Part shown: positions 1 to 4,944 of the stretch, piece by piece
How positions within the stretch are numbered: the stretch's first letter is position 1
Layout: each line of letters opens with the position of its first letter
NCBI GenBank assembly: GCA_030145945.1
Contig: JASLDK010000098.1
Coordinates: 1-5,403 of the forward strand
Direction: 5' to 3'
Length of the DNA: 5,403 nt
From: Nocardioides sp.
GTDB taxonomy: Bacteria > Actinomycetota > Actinomycetes > Propionibacteriales > Nocardioidaceae
Program-made: the position numbers and the translations under genes
Notes under the pieces: model-generated
The model's database searches: none
What the model was told of the DNA's origin: nothing
Seen by the model: only the letters and a program-made list of their open reading frames with translations

Positions 1-185
1 TGACCATCCGCCCCCTCGACATCGCCGCCATGGGCACGCAGACCTACGACATCACCGACTACCAGGACGTCCTCTACGTCGCGGACTCCTTCACCCAACT
101 CGAGGACGTCGTCGGCGGGTTCTGGGCGACCTGCACTGACGACTCCATCGCCGAGATCCTGGCGAAGACCCCCATCCACGCCTGA
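1..185 (+). CDS. phhA: Phenylalanine 4-monooxygenase, C-terminal 60 codons (5' partial)
   Basis: The frame opens at base 3 and runs 60 codons to TGA at 183-185; the start lies before the window. The protein would hydroxylate phenylalanine to tyrosine with tetrahydrobiopterin and O2, the first step of phenylalanine breakdown in the cytoplasm. The visible tail has RPLDIAAMGTQTYDITDYQ and then LYVADSFTQLED, which matches the C-terminal end of bacterial aromatic amino acid hydroxylases (RPFD...YRID..Q...FV.DSF.QL), including its spacing. The iron ligands (two His and one Glu) lie upstream and cannot be checked. The gene ends 15 bp before a 63-bp palindromic element, which may act as its transcript end. 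The assignment rests on a short tail, but the motif is distinctive. Confidence 0.82.
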   Translation, partial: TIRPLDIAAMGTQTYDITDYQDVLYVADSFTQLEDVVGGFWATCTDDSIAEILAKTPIHA

Positions 186-200
186 TCCGCTCCAGGCGCG

Positions 201-263
201 CATCGCACCTGACGAATCCGCGGTCCGGAGCGCCTGAAAGCGACAAATACGTCAGGTGCGATG
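201..263. repeat. 63-bp palindromic element, copy 1
   Basis: Perfect 13-bp inverted repeat: catcgcacctgac (201-213) and gtcaggtgcgatg (251-263), separated by 37 bp. It starts 15 bp after the phhA stop and ends 64 bp before the nuclease start. Copy 2 (1354-1416) has exactly the same length and matches at 45 of 63 positions by my manual alignment. Identity is concentrated in the arms and in the block just before the right arm (cgacaaatac against cgacagatac). No T-tract follows the hairpin, so it is not a textbook intrinsic terminator, although actinobacterial terminators often lack one. Each arm reads His-Arg-Thr-stop in one frame when read inward. Confidence 0.85.
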
Positions 264-327
264 AGGCCCCGGCCACCGGCCCTGTGGAAAACGAAAACAG
301 CCCGCGACGTTCATCTCGTTCGCGCCA

Positions 328-1365
328 ATGCTCACCGGCATGGCAGCTCTCGAGATCACCCGCCTAGCCATCGCAGTACCCGTCCGTGTCGACCCGGAGG
401 GCATCGACGGCCCAACACCTGGCCAGGTCCGAGGACCACGCTGGCGACGCGCGGGGCCTGGGTTCTTCACGCCCAGCAAACTTCCCGTCACCACCGAACA
501 ACGCATCGTCGAGGCTGTCGCGTGCCTACCACCCGGATCTGCTGCGACGGGGTGGGCAGCGCTGCACTGGCTCGGTGCTCGCTGGTTCGACGGCCTCGAT
601 CGCGAAGGCCAGCAGCTCCCGGTGACAGTCGCGCTCGGCGATCAGCGATGTGCCCGCGGGCGGCCCGGTGTCGAGCTCTCCGAGGACTGGCTCTTCGAGG
701 ACGACGTCATGGTCGTCGACGGCCTGCCGATCACCGTCCCGCTCCGCTCTGTGACCCACCTGGCGCGCACGGCCGCAGACGACGTGGCCGCCGTGCGGGC
801 GATCGACATGGCGGCGTACGACGATCTCGTCGATCTCGACTCTCTGCACATCTACACACGTCGGCTCTTCAACCGCTGCGGGAAGAAGCGACTGGAGAGG
901 GCACTGGCCGCCGCCGACGAGAACGCCTGGTCGCCGATGGAGGTCGTCATGCGATGGTGCTGGACGACCTTCCGCAACACGCCCTTGTTGTGCAACCCAC
1001 CCATCTTCGATCTGTCAGGAAGGCATCTCTTCACTCCCGACCTCTTCGACCCGAGGACCGGGGTGGCCGGCGACTACGACGGCGCCGATCATCTCGAGAG
1101 CGGCCGGCACAGCCGCGACCTGATGCGTGAAGAGGTCACTCGGCGGGTGGGCATCGAGGTCGTCACCATGATGGCTGGCCGAGGCGAATTCGACCGGTTC
1201 CGCTACCGGCTGCACGGTGCCCTCGAGCGCGCCTCGGCAAGAACCGGCCCGCGCCAATGGACACTCGAACAGCCCGACTGGTGGGTCGACACCTCAACTG
1301 TGGCACGACGACGAGCCCTCACCCCATCTCAGCGTGAGTTGTGGCTGCGCCACCGTCGTACCTGA
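328..1365 (+). CDS. Putative PD-(D/E)XK (DUF559/Vsr-like) nuclease-domain protein
   Basis: Protein of 345 residues, cytoplasmic, with no signal peptide or membrane segment. The N-terminal part has GPTPGQVRGPRWRR (28-41), FFTPS and TTEQRI (55-60), then ATGWAALHWLGARWFDG (73-89). This resembles the winged-helix-plus-nuclease proteins common in multiple copies in actinobacteria and often labelled AbiEi-like or 'endonuclease domain'. The C-terminal part carries a likely PD-(D/E)XK core: SPME (E205), DLFDP (D241), GDYDG (D249, D251) and H255, then a helix with RSRDLMREEV-like spacing and GIEVVTM (275-281). The usual Glu of EYDG is Asp here, a conservative change. The start is uncertain: ATG 328 or ATG 340 (Met5), neither with a clear Shine-Dalgarno. 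The last codons (Arg-Arg-Thr-stop) lie in the left arm of palindrome copy 2. Activity, target and any antitoxin role are unproven. Confidence 0.75.
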   Translation: MLTGMAALEITRLAIAVPVRVDPEGIDGPTPGQVRGPRWRRAGPGFFTPSKLPVTTEQRIVEAVACLPPGSAATGWAALHWLGARWFDGLDREGQQLPVTVALGDQRCARGRPGVELSEDWLFEDDVMVVDGLPITVPLRSVTHLARTAADDVAAVRAIDMAAYDDLVDLDSLHIYTRRLFNRCGKKRLERALAAADENAWSPMEVVMRWCWTTFRNTPLLCNPPIFDLSGRHLFTPDLFDPRTGVAGDYDGADHLESGRHSRDLMREEVTRRVGIEVVTMMAGRGEFDRFRYRLHGALERASARTGPRQWTLEQPDWWVDTSTVARRRALTPSQRELWLRHRRT

Positions 1366-1416
1366 CGATTCTGCTCTCGAAGTCGCTCGGGAACGACAGA
1401 TACATCAGGTGCGATG
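1354..1416. repeat. 63-bp palindromic element, copy 2, at a convergent gene junction
   Basis: Left arm cgtcgtacctgac (1354-1366), right arm atcaggtgcgatg (1404-1416), 37-bp interior, exactly as in copy 1 and in the same orientation, 1153 bp downstream. As + strand RNA the arms pair over 12 positions including two G-U wobbles, with one mismatch next to the loop. The nuclease stop (1363-1365) is in the left arm and the LysR stop (1407-1405, - strand) is in the right arm. The element therefore fills the whole convergent junction and could serve as a bidirectional transcript end. No T-tract is present. Confidence 0.82.
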
Positions 1417-2331
1417 GGAGCGAGCCGCCCAGGCGACCAACTCCCGCGCAGGCCCCTCGGGCGGGTGAGGGCCACCGGACCAGACGGCGTTGAGGCGTCG
1501 GGTCAGATCGAGGCCGGTGACGGTGATCCGGACGAGGCGGCCGGTGGCGAGGTCGTCGCGGACGGCGTGAGCGCCGACGGCCGCGGGGCCAGCGCCGGCG
1601 ACCACGGCGGAACGGACGGCCGCCGTGCTCGAGAACTCGAGGGCCGGGGCCACCTGGTCGAAGCCGGCCAGCGCGCGCTCCAGGACGGTGCGGGTTCCCG
1701 ACCCTGTCTCCCGTACGACGAGAGGCGTGGCAGCCAACGTCTCCGCACTGACGCGCCGGCGGGAGCGCTCCGCCCACGGGTGCCTCGGGCCCACCACCAC
1801 GAGCAGCTCGTCGGTCCCGATGAGACGACGGCGCAGGCCACGCGGCGCCTCCGGGCCCTCGACGAAGCCGAGGGCGACCTCGCCCGAGGTGACGAGTTCG
1901 GCGACGCGGGCACTGTTGGTGGCCGTCATCCTGACCTCGGTGGGCTGCTGCCCGCGCTGCACCTGTTGGGCGCGCAGACCCACCAACCAGCCGGGGAGCA
2001 GATGCTCGGCGATGGTCAGACTGGCCGCGATGTCGAGGTGGCCGCGGCGATCGGCGCGCAACGCGGTGATGCCGGCGTCGAGCGCCTGCGCCGCATCGAG
2101 CACCCGATCGGCCCACTGGACCACGAGTTCGCCGGTCGGCGTGAGCTCGGATCCTCGCTTGCTCCGGGCCACCAACGGCTCGCCGACCAGAGCCTCCATG
2201 GTCCGCACCCGGGAGGAAGCCGCCTGCTGGCTGATGCCCAACTCGGCCGCCGCAGCACCCAGCGACCCGGTGCGCGCCACCGTGACCAACAACTCAAGTG
2301 CCCGTAGATCCGGGACATGCGGCGCCAACAT
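1405..2331 (-). CDS. LysR-type transcriptional regulator, CysL/YeiE-like effector domain
   Basis: DNA-binding regulator of 308 residues, normal for the family. I start it at ATG 2331, because residues 8-66 then form the standard LysR winged helix-turn-helix (LRALELLVTVARTGSLGAAA, then ELGISQQAASSRVRTMEALV, then the TPTGE wing). The longer open frame to 2505 adds 58 low-complexity codons that run into fprA. The effector domain begins near residue 98 with LDIAASLTIAEHLLPGWL. It also shows DELLVVVGPRHPWA (174-187) and RETGSGTR (207-214), typical of the CysL/YeiE/CbbR-like branch. The gene is divergent from fprA, and an operator-like repeat begins at its first base, so autorepression is likely. 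A TAGGGT hexamer 7 nt before the ATG suggests a leaderless message. The last residues, Ser-His-Arg-Thr, come from the palindrome arm. The effector ligand is unknown. Confidence 0.9.
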   Translation of the reverse strand: MLAPHVPDLRALELLVTVARTGSLGAAAAELGISQQAASSRVRTMEALVGEPLVARSKRGSELTPTGELVVQWADRVLDAAQALDAGITALRADRRGHLDIAASLTIAEHLLPGWLVGLRAQQVQRGQQPTEVRMTATNSARVAELVTSGEVALGFVEGPEAPRGLRRRLIGTDELLVVVGPRHPWAERSRRRVSAETLAATPLVVRETGSGTRTVLERALAGFDQVAPALEFSSTAAVRSAVVAGAGPAAVGAHAVRDDLATGRLVRITVTGLDLTRRLNAVWSGGPHPPEGPARELVAWAARSHRT

Positions 2332-2355
2332 GCTCACAACCCTATCTTGTGAGCA
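2331..2355. promoter_or_regulatory. Operator-like inverted repeat O1 with overlapping divergent -10 boxes
   Basis: Perfect 9-bp inverted repeat, tgctcacaa (2331-2339) and ttgtgagca (2347-2355), with a 7-bp spacer. The core CACAA-N7-TTGTG has the dyad and T-N11-A spacing typical of LysR-type binding sites. Its spacer holds candidate -10 boxes for both directions: TAGGGT on the - strand (2344-2339), 7 nt before the LysR ATG, and TATCTT on the + strand (2343-2348) for fprA. No good -35 box is visible for either. Binding here would be expected to block the regulator's own transcription. Confidence 0.6.
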
Positions 2356-2361
2356 CCCAAC

Positions 2362-2378
2362 CACAACCTCGTTCTGTG
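2362..2378. promoter_or_regulatory. Second operator-like site O2 (CACAA-N7-CTGTG)
   Basis: CACAA (2362-2366) and CTGTG (2374-2378) flank a 7-bp spacer. This repeats the core of the site at 2335-2351 with one base changed, 27 bp downstream. Paired sites of different strength in a divergent region are usual for tetrameric LysR-type regulators. This one lies in the presumed fprA leader, just past the candidate start point near 2355. Confidence 0.45.
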
Positions 2379-2407
2379 AGCTCGAGGTCTTCGGCAACAT
2401 CGGGAGC

Positions 2408-3775
2408 ATGACTCTTCGTGTGGCCATCATCGGCGGCGGACCGGCCGGCATCTTTGCCGCGGACATCCTGACCAGGACCGCTGAGTGCCCCGTCTCCGTC
2501 GACATCCTCGAGCGGCTCCCCGCGCCCTTCGGCCTCGTCCGCTACGGCGTCGCGCCCGACCACCCGCGGATCAAGGAGATCATCAAGGCCCTCCAGCGGG
2601 TGCTTGCCAAGCCGGAGGTCCGCTTCCTCGGCAACGTCGAATACGGCGTGGACGTGAAGCTCGAGGATCTGCGCGAGTTCTACGACGCCGTCATCGTCTC
2701 CACCGGCGCGATGGCCGACCGCGACCTCGGCATCCCCGGCGAGGAGCACTCGTTCGGTGCCGCCGACTTCGTCTCCTGGTACGACGCCCACCCCGACGTG
2801 CCGCAGACCTGGCCGCTGGAGGCCACCAGCGTTGCCGTCCTCGGCGTCGGCAACGTCGCCCTCGACGTGGCGCGGGTGCTCGCGAAGACCGGCGACGAGA
2901 TGCTCGTCACCGACATCCCGCCGCACGTCCATGCGGGGCTGAAGGCCAAGACCATCACCGATGTGCACGTGTTCGCGCGCCGCGGGCCGGCCTACGCGAA
3001 GTTCTCGCCGCTGGAGCTCCGCGAGCTCAACCACTCCCCCAACGTCGAGGTGATCGTGCACCCCGAGGGGTTCGACGTCGACCAGCACGGCATGGCGCAC
3101 ATCGCCGAGCACAAGGCGCAGAAGATGGTGCTCAACACCCTCACGTCGTGGGTGGGCGCGGAACCGGTCGGCAAGCCGCACCGGATCCACCTGCACTTCG
3201 CCGAGGCACCCACCGAGATCATGACCGACGCCGAGGGCAGGGTGACGACGCTGCGCACCGAGCGCACCCACTCCCCCGAGGCAGACGGCAATGTCGAGGG
3301 CACGGGCGAGGTGAGCGACTGGGAGGTGCAGCAGGTCTATCGAGCGATCGGCTATCGCAGCAGCGCGCTGCCCGGGCTGCCCTTCGACCACCGCAACGCG
3401 GTGATCCCCAACGCCGGCGGCCGGGTGCTCGACCTGGACGGCACTCCTCTCGCGGGCATCTACGTCACGGGGTGGATCAAGCGCGGCCCGGTCGGCCTGA
3501 TCGGGCACACCAAGTCCGACGCGGCCGAGACCGTCGGTCACCTGCTCGCTGACCTGACCGCGGCGGACGCCGCCGGCATCAACGCAGAGGAGACCGCCGC
3601 CGGCCGCCGCCCCGAGGACGTCGACGCCTACCTCGCCGAACGCGGCATCGAGGTCGTCACCCACACCGGCTGGGAGGCGCTCGACGCCCACGAGATCGCG
3701 CTCGGCGACGCCGAGGGCCGAGCACGGGTCAAGGTGGCCACCCGCGAAGGCATGCTGGCGGCTGGCCGGAGCTGA
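2408..3775 (+). CDS. fprA: NADPH-ferredoxin reductase, adrenodoxin reductase type (FprA)
   Basis: FAD flavoprotein of 455 residues, the usual FprA length (the M. tuberculosis protein has about 456). It passes electrons between NADPH and ferredoxin in the cytoplasm. Visible motifs are the FAD dinucleotide fold VAIIGGGPAG (5-14), FGLVRYGVAPDHP (41-53), the NADP-binding GVGNVALDVARVL (146-158), ARRGP (190-194) with Arg191/Arg192 placed to hold the NADPH 2'-phosphate, and the C-terminal flavin-contact segment GWIKRGPVGLIG (355-366). The ATG at 2408 fits the N-terminal fold. The frame is open far upstream, but that part is antisense to the LysR gene. The ribosome site is poor: GGGAG at 2402-2406 is only 1 nt from the ATG. 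A tail of about 75 residues after the GWIKRGP core is rich in Ala/Glu/Asp and is less conserved. It is divergent from the LysR gene and probably under its control. Confidence 0.93.
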   Translation: MTLRVAIIGGGPAGIFAADILTRTAECPVSVDILERLPAPFGLVRYGVAPDHPRIKEIIKALQRVLAKPEVRFLGNVEYGVDVKLEDLREFYDAVIVSTGAMADRDLGIPGEEHSFGAADFVSWYDAHPDVPQTWPLEATSVAVLGVGNVALDVARVLAKTGDEMLVTDIPPHVHAGLKAKTITDVHVFARRGPAYAKFSPLELRELNHSPNVEVIVHPEGFDVDQHGMAHIAEHKAQKMVLNTLTSWVGAEPVGKPHRIHLHFAEAPTEIMTDAEGRVTTLRTERTHSPEADGNVEGTGEVSDWEVQQVYRAIGYRSSALPGLPFDHRNAVIPNAGGRVLDLDGTPLAGIYVTGWIKRGPVGLIGHTKSDAAETVGHLLADLTAADAAGINAEETAAGRRPEDVDAYLAERGIEVVTHTGWEALDAHEIALGDAEGRARVKVATREGMLAAGRS

Positions 3776-3798
3776 CCCGGCGACATGGGCGCGCCTCA

Positions 3799-3804
3799 TA
3801 TGTT
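3799..3804 (+). promoter_or_regulatory. Candidate -10 box for a leaderless transcript
   Basis: TATGTT fits the actinobacterial -10 pattern TANNNT and ends 6 nt before the GTG at 3811, the spacing expected if transcription begins at the start codon. No convincing -35 box precedes it, and no Shine-Dalgarno lies before the GTG (ggacgg abuts the start). It lies in the 35-bp gap after fprA, so the dehydrogenase could have both read-through and its own message. Confidence 0.35.
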
Positions 3805-3810
3805 GGACGG

Positions 3811-4743
3811 GTGAGCCGACCGACGATCCTCCGCGTGCCCCCGCTCAGTCAGCAGCTCCACGACGCCGTCGGCGAGCGCTATGACGCCGTCGATCCCGAC
3901 GACCTCGCCACCCGCGCGCGCGACGTGGTCGGGATCGTCGCCACCAACACCGGCCGGGTCGGTGCCGACCTGATCGCAGCGCTGCCCCGGCTCGGCGTGA
4001 TCGCCAACCACGGGGTCGGCTACGACAACATCGACGTGCCCGCCGCGCTGGCCCGTGGGATCGCGGTGAGCAACACCCCGGAGGTGCTCGACGACGCGGT
4101 GGCGGAGACGGCGCTCGCGCTGCTGCTCGCCGTACGCCGGGAGGTGGTCACCGCCGACCGGTTCGTGCGCGAGGGCCGTTGGCCGGCGGGGGCGTACCCC
4201 CTCACGCCGCAGGTCTCCGGGAGCCGCGTGGGCATCCTCGGGCTGGGCCGGATCGGGCAGGCGGTGGCGACCCGGTTGGAGACACTCGGCTGCACGGTGA
4301 GCTATCACAACCGGCGACAGGTCCATGGCGTCGCCTATCCGTACGCCGCCTCGGCGGTCGAGCTGGCGGCGGCCGTCGACAACCTGGTCGTGGTCGTCCC
4401 GGGTGGCGCCGGCACCGAGGCACTGGTCGACCGCGCGGTGCTCGACGCGCTGGGTCCCGACGGCGTGCTCGTCAACGTCGCCCGCGGCTCCGTCGTCGAC
4501 CAGCCCGCGCTGATCGCCGCGTTGCAGGAGCACCGACTGGGCGGCGCCGGACTCGACGTCTTTGCGGACGAACCCGGCGTGCCCACGGCCCTGACCGCCC
4601 TCGACAACGTGGTGCTGCTTCCCCACGTCGGGTCCGGCACCCACGAGACACGGGCGGCCATGCGGGAGCTGACGCTCGCCAACCTCGAGTCCTGGTTGGC
4701 CGACAAGACACTGCGCACCCCGATCCCCGAGATGGGTGCCTGA
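3811..4743 (+). CDS. D-isomer-specific 2-hydroxyacid dehydrogenase (glyoxylate/hydroxypyruvate reductase type)
   Basis: Protein of 310 residues, the usual length for this family. It would reduce a 2-keto acid such as glyoxylate or hydroxypyruvate to the D-2-hydroxy acid in the cytoplasm. Visible features are NHGVGYDNID (66-75) in the substrate-binding domain, the Rossmann loop GLGRIG (144-149), and the catalytic set Arg225 (NVARGSVVD), Glu254 (FADEP) and His272 (LPHVGSGTHETR). After the second Rossmann strand the sequence is YHNRRQ: Arg168/Arg169 stand where NAD-using members carry Asp, so NADPH use is expected. The HVGSGT.ETR ending favours the GhrB/GRHPR branch over phosphoglycerate or lactate dehydrogenase; no ACT domain is present. 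GTG 3811 is the only sensible start near the family's N-terminus, with the next in-frame GTG at codon 9. It follows fprA by 35 bp. The exact substrate cannot be read from sequence. Confidence 0.88.
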   Translation: MSRPTILRVPPLSQQLHDAVGERYDAVDPDDLATRARDVVGIVATNTGRVGADLIAALPRLGVIANHGVGYDNIDVPAALARGIAVSNTPEVLDDAVAETALALLLAVRREVVTADRFVREGRWPAGAYPLTPQVSGSRVGILGLGRIGQAVATRLETLGCTVSYHNRRQVHGVAYPYAASAVELAAAVDNLVVVVPGGAGTEALVDRAVLDALGPDGVLVNVARGSVVDQPALIAALQEHRLGGAGLDVFADEPGVPTALTALDNVVLLPHVGSGTHETRAAMRELTLANLESWLADKTLRTPIPEMGA

Positions 4744-4768
4744 CGGACCTGGCGACGGCACGGCAGTC

Positions 4769-4803
4769 GCCCGGCTCCCCACCACAAACCAGTGGAGCCG
4801 GGC
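4769..4803 (+). terminator. Terminator-like GC hairpin
   Basis: Perfect 10-bp inverted repeat gcccggctcc (4769-4778) and ggagccgggc (4794-4803) with a 15-nt loop, 25 bp after the dehydrogenase stop. An alternative fold extends the stem with CCAC/GTGG (4779-4782 and 4792-4795) across a 2-nt bulge, leaving a 9-nt loop. No T-tract follows, as in many high-GC actinobacterial terminators. Its place between two unlinked gene types supports a transcript end for the fprA-dehydrogenase unit. Confidence 0.6.
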
Positions 4804-4810
4804 CCGCCGG

Positions 4811-4833
4811 CCGACGTACATTCGAGACGTCGG
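4811..4833 (+). promoter_or_regulatory. Inverted repeat with a candidate -10 box upstream of the HNH gene
   Basis: Perfect 7-bp inverted repeat ccgacgt (4811-4817) and acgtcgg (4827-4833) with a 9-bp spacer. TACATT (4817-4822), a TANNNT -10 match, sits inside it. A further short palindrome, agacg-a-cgtct, follows at 4840-4850. The arrangement looks like an operator over a promoter for the HNH gene, which would give a leader of roughly 110 nt. No -35 box is clear and the repeat is short, so this is tentative. Confidence 0.3.
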
Positions 4834-4920
4834 AATCGCAGACGACGTCTGCTCTTCACGCCTTCGTGGCCCTACGGAAACGCAGACGGATCAGGATCCG
4901 ACTGACACCCGGCGAGCACC

Positions 4921-4944
4921 ATGAGGCGAAGGAGGCGGCGATGA
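4921..4944 (+). CDS. Seven-codon Met-Arg6 mini reading frame overlapping the HNH start
   Basis: ATG 4921 is followed by six arginine codons in a row (AGG, CGA, AGG, AGG, CGG, CGA) and then TGA at 4942-4944. The stop shares ATGA with the HNH start at 4941, the usual geometry of translational coupling. A weak GGCGAG (4911-4916) lies 4 nt before this ATG. The same bases also form the strong Shine-Dalgarno of the HNH gene, so the arginine run may simply be purine-rich ribosome-site sequence read as codons. If translated, slow AGG decoding in a high-GC host could affect initiation of the HNH gene. Confidence 0.25.
   Translation: MRRRRRR
4929..4935 (+). promoter_or_regulatory. Strong Shine-Dalgarno fixing the HNH start
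   Basis: AAGGAGG is a near-complete complement to the 16S rRNA 3' end and lies 5 nt before ATG 4941. It is the only strong ribosome site in the window. It decides the start against the much longer open frame, which runs back through the dehydrogenase gene in another phase. Confidence 0.85.

Noticed and set aside
193..236. caggcgc/gcgcctg pairing that would cross the copy 1 stem as a pseudoknot
   Set aside because: The equivalent positions around copy 2 are not complementary, so there is no support beyond chance in GC-rich DNA.
201..263. Copy 1 as a standard rho-independent terminator for phhA
   Set aside because: The loop is 37 nt and no T-tract follows. Transcript termination remains possible, but it cannot be called from sequence as a standard terminator.
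186..327. Attachment-site or transposon ends around the nuclease gene
   Set aside because: No integrase, transposase or target-site duplication is visible; only the palindromic pair itself supports mobility.
261..1130. Long + strand frame (289 codons) overlapping the nuclease gene
   Set aside because: It is very rich in Arg, Pro and Ala with no recognisable motif, and overlaps in another phase a gene with clear family motifs; typical high-GC shadow.
1625..2407. Upstream extension of the fprA frame, giving a 716-residue protein
   Set aside because: The extra part is antisense to the LysR gene and low in complexity; the FAD fold begins immediately after ATG 2408.
2332..2505. 58-codon N-terminal extension of the LysR regulator
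   Set aside because: It would run through the operator region into fprA, adds no known domain, and makes the protein longer than the family's usual 300 or so residues.
2342..3799. 485-codon - strand frame opposite fprA
   Set aside because: Composition is of the Val/Gly/Asp/His-rich antisense type with no domain; it mirrors fprA codons.
3796..4821. 341-codon - strand frame opposite the dehydrogenase
   Set aside because: Shadow frame with no recognisable motifs; the + strand gene has a complete catalytic set.
4179..4940. Long frame joining the dehydrogenase region to the HNH gene (402 codons)
   Set aside because: The first part is an out-of-phase, Arg/Gly-rich shadow of the dehydrogenase. 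The strong Shine-Dalgarno at 4929-4935 places the true start at 4941.
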